Assembly (NCBI GenBank): GCA_016932955.1
Contig: JAFGBV010000002.1
Coordinates: forward strand, 1 to 21,737
Length of the DNA: 21,737 nt
Source: Anaerolineales bacterium
Lineage (GTDB): Bacteria > Chloroflexota > Anaerolineae > Anaerolineales > UBA4823
Direction: 5' to 3'
Positions 1 to 6,825 of the stretch are shown piece by piece (the first letter of the stretch is position 1; the number at the start of each line of letters is the position of its first letter). The position numbers and the translations under genes were made by a program. The notes beneath the pieces are model-generated. The model saw only the letters and a program-made list of their open reading frames with translations, ran no database searches and was not told the origin of the DNA.

Positions 1-1109
1 GCCTGCTCCGATTGCGAGAGCCGCTGCAGCAGATCATACCGGCGGCGAGAATCCAGCTCTGCCAGCACCTCGTCCAACAGCAAAACCGGCCAATGGCCTG
101 TTTTCTCTTTCATCCAGGCGACTTCGGCAAGTTTTAAGGCCAGCATCGCGGTGCGCACCTGGCCGCGCGAGCCATAGGTTCCCAGGTCCACCTGGTTACT
201 CAAAAAGCGCAACTCATCGCGGTGAGGGCCAGTGATTGTCATGCCGCGGGCAATCTCCTCTGTGCGGAGGCGGATCAACGCCTCCTGGAAACCCTTACGG
301 ATTTGCTCCAGCGAAATACCCGAACGATCCAGCGACGTTTCGATCGGCAAGGCTGGCTGTCCATTCCTCTTAGGCAGCGGATCGTAGGCTGGCTGGTAAT
401 TCAAGCGCAACACCTCATCCCCGCGCGTCAGCTCGCTATGCAAGCGAGCCGCCAGGCGCTCGATCTCTTGGATGGCATGAATACGGGCATGGATCAACTG
501 CGATCCCATGACAGCCAATTGTGTATCCCAATAATCCAGTTGCGCAGGATCCCCCTGGCGCTCAGCCAACTGTTTAAGCAGGGCGTTACGCTGGCTTAGC
601 GTGCGATTGTAATCAGACAGAGCAGCAGGATAGTGAGCAATCACCTGGGCAAGCGCCAGGTTCAGGTAACGGCGGCGCTCTTCTGGAGCGCCATCGATCA
701 CCTGCAGCATCTGCGGCAAGAACAAGACGGCATTGAACTGCCCGACAGCCTCACTCGACTTATGCTTGACACCATCTAGCAACACTTCCTTACGCAGGCG
801 CAGGTCGCCGTTGAAATCGCCTGACTCCTGGATCAGGCGCAGCTCAAAACGATGCGCCTGCCCACCGCGCTCAAAGTCAGCGGTGACACGTGCAACCGAA
901 AGTGGCGCACGCGCCTCCAGGAAATGAATGACCTGACGCTCGCTGCTGGCGTGAAAAGACACCATCGTCGCCAGGAAGTAGACCGCCTCCAGCAGGCTTG
1001 TTTTGCCCTGGGCGTTATCTCCCACGAGCAACACAGTTCCAGCCGGAACATCCAGGTCCAGCCGGGTAAAATTACGAAAGTTGGTCAATGAGAGGTGAGT
1101 CAGGCGCAT
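1..1109 (-). CDS. recF: RecF DNA repair/replication ATPase (3' end cut by window edge)
   Basis: Reading down from the ATG at 1107-1109, the frame stays open to the left edge, giving about 369 residues. RecF proteins are usually about 360-400 residues long, so only the C-terminus is missing. The N-terminus reads MRLTHLSLTNFRNF, the usual RecF opening. A Walker A loop GDNAQGKTS follows near residues 34-42. Close to the visible end lies a Walker B/D-loop of the ABC-ATPase type, LLLDEVLAELDSRRR. RecF is a cytosolic SMC-like ATPase that helps RecOR load RecA on gapped DNA. The gene is co-oriented with def, with 75 nt between them, and no strong Shine-Dalgarno is seen before the ATG. It is away from the common dnaA-dnaN-recF arrangement as far as the window shows. 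The family call is firm. Confidence 0.95.
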   Translation of the reverse strand, partial: MRLTHLSLTNFRNFTRLDLDVPAGTVLLVGDNAQGKTSLLEAVYFLATMVSFHASSERQVIHFLEARAPLSVARVTADFERGGQAHRFELRLIQESGDFNGDLRLRKEVLLDGVKHKSSEAVGQFNAVLFLPQMLQVIDGAPEERRRYLNLALAQVIAHYPAALSDYNRTLSQRNALLKQLAERQGDPAQLDYWDTQLAVMGSQLIHARIHAIQEIERLAARLHSELTRGDEVLRLNYQPAYDPLPKRNGQPALPIETSLDRSGISLEQIRKGFQEALIRLRTEEIARGMTITGPHRDELRFLSNQVDLGTYGSRGQVRTAMLALKLAEVAWMKEKTGHWPVLLLDEVLAELDSRRRYDLLQRLSQSEQ

Positions 1110-1184
1110 GGCAGCACAACTCACCCAGGAATATGCCCCGGTAGAAGTGTTTTGGTGGTGGTCATTGCCAGGCTTAAATGTTTC

Positions 1185-1703
1185 CTAAACGTTATCCGGC
1201 AGCACCTGTCCCGGCTCGGTTTCAACCTTCCATGCTTTGTCGGCGCGATCGACGAATATCACCCCCTCCAGGTGATCAATCTCATGCTGGAAAATGCGCG
1301 CCAGCCAACCCTTGGCCTTGATTGTCACTGGCTGGCCGCGGCGGTTCTGCCCCTTGACTGTGATCGCCTCTGACCTCTCCACATTGCCCAAGATGCCAGG
1401 CACGGAAAGACAGCCTTCGGTACCAAGGACAATCTCCTGGGAAGCACGCGTGATTGTCGGATTGACCACAGTGTACAGCTTGAGCGGTGATTCCTCGTCA
1501 TTTTCCGTTTCGTGATACTCAACAACAATAACCTGCAATGGCACATTGATCTGGTTGGCTGCCAAACCTACACCAGGAGCCTGGCGCATTGTCTCAACCA
1601 TATCGTCAACCAAAACTTGTAGCTCAGGCCCAAAGTCCGTCACTTTGCGCGCCTTACGCCGGAGAACAGGATGGGGTAAAGTTACAACCTCTCGTATAGC
1701 CAT
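1185..1703 (-). CDS. def: Peptide deformylase
   Basis: This 172-residue protein removes the N-terminal formyl group from nascent polypeptides. All three family motifs are intact: GVGLAANQ at residues 44-51, EGCLSVPG at 96-103 and QHEIDHLEG at 139-147. The metal ligands are therefore Cys98, His140 and His144, with catalytic Glu141. Length is normal for a bacterial deformylase. Motif 1 reads GVGLAANQ rather than the common GxGLAAxQ with a different variable residue, which is still within family variation. The ATG follows the stop of the upstream cNMP/PH-domain gene by 9 nt, so the two are probably co-transcribed. No Shine-Dalgarno precedes the ATG. Instead a TAAAAT hexamer ends 6 nt before it, so an additional leaderless transcript is possible. 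Confidence 0.97.
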   Translation of the reverse strand: MAIREVVTLPHPVLRRKARKVTDFGPELQVLVDDMVETMRQAPGVGLAANQINVPLQVIVVEYHETENDEESPLKLYTVVNPTITRASQEIVLGTEGCLSVPGILGNVERSEAITVKGQNRRGQPVTIKAKGWLARIFQHEIDHLEGVIFVDRADKAWKVETEPGQVLPDNV

Positions 1704-1709
1704 GGGTTA

Positions 1710-1715
1710 ATTTTA
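1710..1715 (-). promoter_or_regulatory. Possible -10 element for leaderless def
   Basis: On the minus strand, TAAAAT is followed by six bases (TAACCC) and then the def ATG. This is the spacing seen at 3423-3437 and 13028-13042. It overlaps the stop codon of the upstream gene, has no TGn extension and no convincing -35, so it is weaker than the other two. Confidence 0.3.
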
Positions 1716-3425
1716 CCCTGGATTCTGGTCAAATTGCGCAGAATTCTGGCTGTGCCGCAGATCCTCTGCCTGGCGATGATAGGCTGCCAACCAATCGGAG
1801 ACACGATCCCACTCCTGCGCCGCATCAGATAATTGCTTCTTACGCCGATAACTGTACATGGCGTGAAAAATGTCACGCTGGGCGCGTGCCGGATCATGGA
1901 TGTTATCCCAGGTCAGCTTGCTTTCTGTACCCACGTTAATGATCACACTTCCATAGTTGAGCAGGATGCCGATAATCCCCACCCGCTCGTAATCTAGGCT
2001 GAGAATGTTCTCCAGCGGCGCCGATTTGGTCAGCTCATCGCCAAGCGGCTTACGCTCGCTATCGATGATCTGGTCGCTGGTGATGCGATAGATATCATTG
2101 CGCCAGTCCACGAACTGGTATAACCACCATAAGACAGGAGGCACCAGGAGAAACATTCCCAGCAAGATCACCGTGAGCGGGGTGGGAAATGCTATCTGCC
2201 CCGTAGTGCTGCGCCATAAGAACCAACCGCTCAGAGCAATGATTGCCAAGCAGGTCAGAGTTGGTAAGGCCACTTTGGTCAACAGGTAAAAGCCGTGCTT
2301 GCGATAGGTGATCACCCCATCTTCTTCAACGCGTGTCTTAAAGTAATCCACCAGGCTTTTACCAGCGCTTGCCTTCCCAAACCAGCGTAAAAAGCGCGGA
2401 GGAGCAGATGGCTTGGCCGCGGGAGGAGATGGTGCGGCTTGAGGCGCAGGAGGGGGGGGGTCAATCTTCTGTCGGATGACGCGCTCCATAGCATTGGTAT
2501 CTTCATTTACCTGCTGGCTGGAGGCCTTGCGCCGCAACGCATCGATCAGGTCACGCACTACAATTGGCTCGCCGATGTGGCGAAAAACCACCTCCCCCAT
2601 GAAAGCCTGTGTAACCACATCCCCATAGCCCAGGATGCGCCCAAGAAAGGTGGATTTGGTCTGTTCAGATTTCACCGAGATCAAGGCGGCTTCCTGGCGG
2701 CTATCATACAAGCCCAGCACGCGCTCCAACCAGACCACGCGCTGGTCAGTCACGATATAGTAATCATTGCTCCAATCGATATATTGCCACAGCATCCACA
2801 ATGCCGCGGCAACCAGTGCGGCGCCTCCTAGCCAGCCTACCACCAAGCGGAAAGAGGATATGTCGATCAACAATGAGAACAGGAAGATGAGCCCCCCAAG
2901 CAATGCCAGGCCAATGGGAGGCAGCATCAACACTGCCAGGTAATCGATATGCTTACGGGCGATCAGGTAGATCATCTCATCCTCTCCTACCCAATCGAAG
3001 TGTTTATTGCGTACCAGGCTGTAGATGTAGAGCACATTCCGAAGGTTTTTTTGCAGAACGGGCAGTGCTTTCACCAATGGTGCAAATTGCTCGGCCTCGA
3101 TGGCAATCAATTGGGTCGCACTGCGGGCACGGATGCGATAATCTCGCTGGCTGCCCAAGAATAACACATCTGCGCCAAAGAAATCCCCCTGCTTCAAGAG
3201 CAATTCTTGCTCCCCCTGGCCGCGCGGCCATAACTGGCTGATCTTTCCTTCTGCCACAACATAAAATGGAACATCGCGATCCTCTGGCAGGGGCAATTCC
3301 TGAGTTTCATCCAGTGACACCAGCACGCCCACCGCCGCCACCTGGTCAAGTTGTGCTTCATCCAATCCTTCAAACAGGTGCAGGTTCTTTAGCAGCGCTA
3401 CAATTTGAGCATGCTTTTCATCCAT
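1713..3425 (-). CDS. cNMP-binding domain protein with two duplicated membrane + PH-like modules
   Basis: This 570-residue protein starts with a cyclic-nucleotide-binding (Crp-like) fold at about residues 8-135, including the turn KQGDFFGADVLFLG near 78-91. A hydrophobic pair at about 165-187 and 194-213 leads into DWSNDYYIVTDQRVVWLER (217-235), the entry to a bacterial PH-like domain running to about 300. A Pro/Ala-rich linker fills about 322-343. A second hydrophobic pair at about 384-403 and 415-436 leads into DWRNDIYRITSDQIIDSER (440-458) and a second PH-like domain to about 525. The two halves are clearly an internal duplication. The likely location is the cytoplasmic membrane with the cNMP and PH-like domains inside. 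The natural inference is a ligand-sensing membrane protein, but the ligand and target are unknown. No helix-turn-helix is present, so it is not a Crp-type regulator. The ATG appears to be leaderless. Confidence 0.85.
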   Translation of the reverse strand: MDEKHAQIVALLKNLHLFEGLDEAQLDQVAAVGVLVSLDETQELPLPEDRDVPFYVVAEGKISQLWPRGQGEQELLLKQGDFFGADVLFLGSQRDYRIRARSATQLIAIEAEQFAPLVKALPVLQKNLRNVLYIYSLVRNKHFDWVGEDEMIYLIARKHIDYLAVLMLPPIGLALLGGLIFLFSLLIDISSFRLVVGWLGGAALVAAALWMLWQYIDWSNDYYIVTDQRVVWLERVLGLYDSRQEAALISVKSEQTKSTFLGRILGYGDVVTQAFMGEVVFRHIGEPIVVRDLIDALRRKASSQQVNEDTNAMERVIRQKIDPPPPAPQAAPSPPAAKPSAPPRFLRWFGKASAGKSLVDYFKTRVEEDGVITYRKHGFYLLTKVALPTLTCLAIIALSGWFLWRSTTGQIAFPTPLTVILLGMFLLVPPVLWWLYQFVDWRNDIYRITSDQIIDSERKPLGDELTKSAPLENILSLDYERVGIIGILLNYGSVIINVGTESKLTWDNIHDPARAQRDIFHAMYSYRRKKQLSDAAQEWDRVSDWLAAYHRQAEDLRHSQNSAQFDQNPG

Positions 3426-3431
3426 ACCTTG

Positions 3432-3440
3432 ATTCTAGCA
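3432..3440 (-). promoter_or_regulatory. Extended -10 promoter (TGCTAGAAT) for a leaderless mRNA
   Basis: The minus strand reads TGC-TAGAAT, then six bases (CAAGGT), then the ATG of the cNMP/PH-domain gene at 3425. A start site 7 nt past the -10 would fall on the A of the ATG. There is no good -35, as is common with extended -10 promoters. Confidence 0.55.
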
Positions 3441-3508
3441 TGAATCGTGCCAGTTCACAGCCAAGAAGCTTTGGAAGCAACGTAATATTCCATGCAAACA
3501 CTGCCTTG

Positions 3509-3517
3509 TGATAGAAT
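3509..3517 (+). promoter_or_regulatory. Extended -10 promoter (TGATAGAAT) for the phosphohexomutase gene
   Basis: TGA-TAGAAT at 3509-3517 fits an extended -10, with transcription predicted to begin near 3524. This leaves a leader of about 26 nt that contains the Shine-Dalgarno AGGAGAG. It is divergent from the promoter at 3432-3440. Confidence 0.45.
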
Positions 3518-3549
3518 CCCCCCATTCAACCTCAACATCAGGAGAGACT

Positions 3550-5010
3550 ATGCCGATCCACTTTGGCACTGACGGCTGGAGAGCCGTCATTTCCGATACC
3601 TTCACCTTCCATAATCTGCGCCTGGTCACCCAGGCGATTGCGGACGCTGTAAATTCGGAACATTGGAACAACGGCGCACACACAGCGCCGCACCTGGACA
3701 CCAGCCGCATTGTGGTTGGTTTCGACACGCGTTTCCTTTCCGATCGTTATGCTACTGAGGTGGCGCGCGTCCTGGCCGGTAACGGGTTTAAAGTTCATCT
3801 GTCCCAGTCAGATGCCCCTACCCCCGCTATCTCGTATAGTGTAAGGAATATGGGGGCTATTGCTGGGGTAATGATCACCGCCTCACATAATGCCCCGCGC
3901 TACAATGGCGTCAAACTCAAGGCGGCTTATGGGGGCTCTGCCCTCCCGGAACAATGCCGCCGAGTTGAGGTTTACCTCAACGATAACGAGCAGCGTGGAC
4001 GCGGCCCTAACCTGATGGATTATGATCAGGCGCGCAATGCCGGATTGCTACAACGCTTCAATCCCTTACCTTCCTACTATGATCATCTGCGAACTTTGAT
4101 TAATTTTGATGCCATCGCCGATAATCCGCAGCGCGTGGTGGTCGATTCGATGTTCGGCTCTGGAAGAGGGGTCATTAAGGGAATCCTCCAGGGCACAGGA
4201 TGCGAGGTTCACGAAATCCGCGGCGAGATGAACCCGGGTTTTGGCGGAGTGCACCCTGAACCAATTGGGCACTATCTTGGGGCACTGGCAAGTGCAATCA
4301 GCACCGGTATGGGAGATCTCGGCCTCGCCACTGACGGCGATGCTGATCGCAGTGGGGCAATGGATGGGCGCGGCAACTTCGTCGATCCGCATAAGATCAT
4401 GGCACTGGCACTCCGCTACCTTGTGGAGAAAAGGGGTTGGAAAGGGGCGGTTGTGCGCACGGTCTCCACCACGCGCATGATCGACCGTTTATGCGAGCGT
4501 TATGGCCTGCCGATGTATGAGACGCCCGTCGGATTTAACCATATTGCCGACTACATGCTTAAAGAAGATGTGCTCATCGGCGGTGAGGAATCGGGAGGCA
4601 TTTCCTTCCGCGGGCATATCCCTGAAGGTGATGGGGTTTTGATGGGTTTACTGCTACTGGAGATCGTTGCTGCTTCAGGTGCGTCCCTCTATGAGCTTAT
4701 TGAAGATTTGCTTAGAGAAGTCGGCCCAGCCTTCTACCAGCGCACAGATCTACGCCTGCGGCACCCTGTTTCCAAAACTGAGATAAGCCGCATTCTTGTG
4801 GAAGGAGCGCCTTCTGAGATCGGCGGGGAAAAAGTAGAAAACATTGCCACCCTAGATGGTGTTAAATATCTGTTGGATGATGGCTCTTGGTTGTTGATCC
4901 GCCCTTCAGGTACCGAGCCCGTATTACGTGTTTATGCAGAAGGACGCAGTCCACAGATGGTGCAGGCCTTGCTAGCCTATGGTGAGCAGGTTGCAGCTCA
5001 GGCTGCTTAG
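3550..5010 (+). CDS. Phosphoglucomutase/phosphomannomutase family protein
   Basis: The 486-residue product belongs to the alpha-D-phosphohexomutase superfamily, which interconverts hexose 1- and 6-phosphates in the cytosol. All four active-site loops are present in order: the phosphoserine loop TASHN with Ser112, the metal-binding loop DGDADR at 262-267, the sugar-binding loop GGEESGG at 344-350, and the phosphate-binding loop RPSGTEP at 451-457. The start is set at the ATG at 3550 because AGGAGAG sits 3-9 nt upstream and the protein then opens MPIHFGTDGWR, the usual superfamily N-terminus. An in-frame GTG at 3508 would overlap the promoter. The GEESGG loop favours glucose or mixed glucose/mannose specificity, as in PgcA-like enzymes, over GlmM, but specificity cannot be fixed from motifs alone. 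The gene stands alone and ends at a strong terminator. Confidence 0.93.
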   Translation: MPIHFGTDGWRAVISDTFTFHNLRLVTQAIADAVNSEHWNNGAHTAPHLDTSRIVVGFDTRFLSDRYATEVARVLAGNGFKVHLSQSDAPTPAISYSVRNMGAIAGVMITASHNAPRYNGVKLKAAYGGSALPEQCRRVEVYLNDNEQRGRGPNLMDYDQARNAGLLQRFNPLPSYYDHLRTLINFDAIADNPQRVVVDSMFGSGRGVIKGILQGTGCEVHEIRGEMNPGFGGVHPEPIGHYLGALASAISTGMGDLGLATDGDADRSGAMDGRGNFVDPHKIMALALRYLVEKRGWKGAVVRTVSTTRMIDRLCERYGLPMYETPVGFNHIADYMLKEDVLIGGEESGGISFRGHIPEGDGVLMGLLLLEIVAASGASLYELIEDLLREVGPAFYQRTDLRLRHPVSKTEISRILVEGAPSEIGGEKVENIATLDGVKYLLDDGSWLLIRPSGTEPVLRVYAEGRSPQMVQALLAYGEQVAAQAA

Positions 5011-5022
5011 ATGGGGTAATTG

Positions 5023-5067
5023 ATGGGAGGCCAGGCTGGCAACAACACTGCCAGCCTGGCCTCCCAT
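5023..5067. terminator. Bidirectional intrinsic terminator, perfect 18-bp stem
   Basis: An 18-bp perfect inverted repeat (arms 5023-5040 and 5050-5067, loop 5041-5049) lies between convergent genes ending at 5010 and 5089. It is followed by an AT-rich stretch (TATTAATT) on the plus strand and CAATTA on the minus strand. The uridine tract is weak on both sides. Confidence 0.75.
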
Positions 5068-5088
5068 TATTAATTCGACCCAATGGGC

Positions 5089-5646
5089 TTATCTTGAGCG
5101 CAGTCGCCGCGCCAGGAAAATCACCACCACCAAGACAACAGCCAAGGCAAGTAATGCTGGAGCGCCGATCTCGTCGGCAATACCTCCCTCTGGCAACAAT
5201 GTGGAGGTTGGAATCACCGTAAGCTGTGCCAGAGCAACCTCAGTAAGCAACGCACTGCGGGTGGCTTCGGCAGCGTCCTCATCGCTATCCACCAGCGTAG
5301 CGGTGGGCTGCCCCTGCTGCACTACGGGGGTATTGGTGGGAGCAATGGTTGGCTCAGGTGTCTTGGTCGGCTTTGGCGTAGGCGTCCACTGGCTGGCAAT
5401 ACCCGTTTGCGTGGCCGCGAAAGATACCTCGGTGGCCTGAGCAGCAACTGTCTGCTGGGCAGACAGTTGGGAACGCTTGGCGCTCGGGTAGATCAGCAGC
5501 GCATACACGGCAATACACACCAAGCCCAGGATGAATACAGCACCAAGGATAACAGCAGCTATCACAAAAGTGCGGTTTCCTGACTCCTCCGGTGGTTGGC
5601 CTGCTACTTCCTCTTCAACTTCTTCATTCATGTCTGTGAAGGCCAT
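5089..5646 (-). CDS. Thr/Pro-rich membrane-anchored envelope protein with sorting-signal-like C-terminus
   Basis: This 185-residue protein has an acidic cytoplasmic N-terminus (residues 1-24), a transmembrane helix at about 26-53, and an Ala/Thr/Pro-rich stalk at about 60-150 with several TPxPT-like elements. It ends with LPEGG near 151-155, a hydrophobic helix at 162-179, and the basic tail ARRLRSR. The LPxxG/helix/Arg-rich order resembles an LPxTG cell-wall sorting signal, but the Thr is replaced by Gly. The ATG is preceded by GAGGAG with 8 nt spacing. It is the last gene of the eight-gene minus-strand operon and ends just before the bidirectional terminator. A surface stalk or accessory subunit is plausible. 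No enzymatic domain is visible and no homologue is recognised by name. Confidence 0.75.
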   Translation of the reverse strand: MAFTDMNEEVEEEVAGQPPEESGNRTFVIAAVILGAVFILGLVCIAVYALLIYPSAKRSQLSAQQTVAAQATEVSFAATQTGIASQWTPTPKPTKTPEPTIAPTNTPVVQQGQPTATLVDSDEDAAEATRSALLTEVALAQLTVIPTSTLLPEGGIADEIGAPALLALAVVLVVVIFLARRLRSR

Positions 5647-5702
5647 GGCATTATCTCCTCTCTCATCCTTACTTCGCTACAGTATTTCGGCAACCTTTAC
5701 GG

Positions 5703-6761
5703 TTACTCCAGGATTTCCAAATTGACCAGGGGAACCAGTGCTATCTCCCCATTCTCAAAACGTACCTCACTGGCCGAAGTGCGCACGCCACTCGGCACAG
5801 CCACAATTCCCAGCAGGCGGGTAATGGTCGCTGGCCTTGCCATATAAGGTGCACTCGTCACACGCACAGATTGTCCTACGGTATAGGTCGCAGTGTCTGA
5901 GGCAATCACAGGCTGACCCTGACTGGGAAGCGCGATGACCAACTCTGGACGAGTGTTGGCGTAACGATCCCAATGTTCAGCATTCAAAGCCACCTCACGC
6001 CGCCCGCTGGTGGAAAGCAATTTATGAGCGCGAGGGTTCATCGGCAGACGCCCAAAGCCATCCAAAACAACCACGGGAATATCCACTTGCTTCGCTGTCG
6101 CCACCAGGGCAGAGTCCATGCTGGATAAGATCACCCCCCGCAAAGGCAGATCGGCTGCTGCCGTCAACACATTGGCATCCTGGCAATAACCAGCGAAGAT
6201 CACAGAACCCCGCTGGCTGACATCTAACTGAGAAGTGGTCACCTCATGCTCAGGCGATTCAGCTAACACATGCAACAGACCATAGTTGATTCGATCATTC
6301 CCCCACACTCCTTGAATCAAAGCGCCTACTGTCTCAATGATCACGCCACGATCTAGAATCAGCTCCACCACAGTGCCCGAGTAACCAGCACGCAACTCAA
6401 ACGGTTGATCGGCAAGCTGCAGGAGAATTTGCCCTTCGCCCGCCAAGACAACAATACCAGAGTGAGGAGAGCGCACCGTACGCCGCCCAGCCCCAACCGG
6501 ACCAGCCAGGATATCTCCCTCGCCCACTTCTTCGCCAGGCTTGCGCTGGATGTACTCGTCCGCCTGCTCGGCTGGTAAACCCAGGCCACGCCCGATATCC
6601 AATAAGAGGTGCTCTGGTTTCAGCACAGCCTCTGCAATTACATCGGATGGATTCACCCGCTGACCGCGGCGAGCAATCAATTTCCCCTGAACAGGAAGAA
6701 GCCGCTCGCGCCGGATGGTGGTAAGCGGAAGGACGTGGGTTACGGGTGCATGTGCACTCAT
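5703..6761 (-). CDS. Uncharacterised protein with barrel-sandwich-like N-terminus and SH3/KOW-like C-terminus
   Basis: The start is placed at the ATG at 6761 (352 residues), preceded by GGAG. The open frame extends to 6917, but that extension would run into the upstream MutL-like gene. Residues about 21-48 and 73-112 contain Gly-rich turns such as RRGQRVNPSD, GEEVGEGDILAG and SPHSGIVV. These look like barrel-sandwich-hybrid strands, as in lipoyl-type domains or large RNA polymerase subunits, but without a lipoyl lysine signature. Residues about 183-285 look like an alpha/beta domain with FAGYCQDANVL and IPVVVLDGFGRLPM. Residues 293-352 (VGQSVRVTSAPYM ... PLVNLEILE) look like an SH3/KOW-type beta barrel. 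No signal peptide or membrane helix is evident, so it is probably cytosolic. Its place directly after the MutL-like ATPase suggests joint action, but the function is unknown. Confidence 0.8.
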   Translation of the reverse strand: MSAHAPVTHVLPLTTIRRERLLPVQGKLIARRGQRVNPSDVIAEAVLKPEHLLLDIGRGLGLPAEQADEYIQRKPGEEVGEGDILAGPVGAGRRTVRSPHSGIVVLAGEGQILLQLADQPFELRAGYSGTVVELILDRGVIIETVGALIQGVWGNDRINYGLLHVLAESPEHEVTTSQLDVSQRGSVIFAGYCQDANVLTAAADLPLRGVILSSMDSALVATAKQVDIPVVVLDGFGRLPMNPRAHKLLSTSGRREVALNAEHWDRYANTRPELVIALPSQGQPVIASDTATYTVGQSVRVTSAPYMARPATITRLLGIVAVPSGVRTSASEVRFENGEIALVPLVNLEILE

Positions 6762-6825
6762 TTCTCTACTCCACTCCTGGCATATAACCAAATAGAATGG
6801 TGCAAGATGAATGCCAGAGACGTAC

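Noticed and set aside
3508..3549. In-frame GTG start 14 codons upstream for the phosphohexomutase
   Set aside because: It overlaps the extended -10 element and has no Shine-Dalgarno. The ATG at 3550 has one and gives the usual N-terminus.
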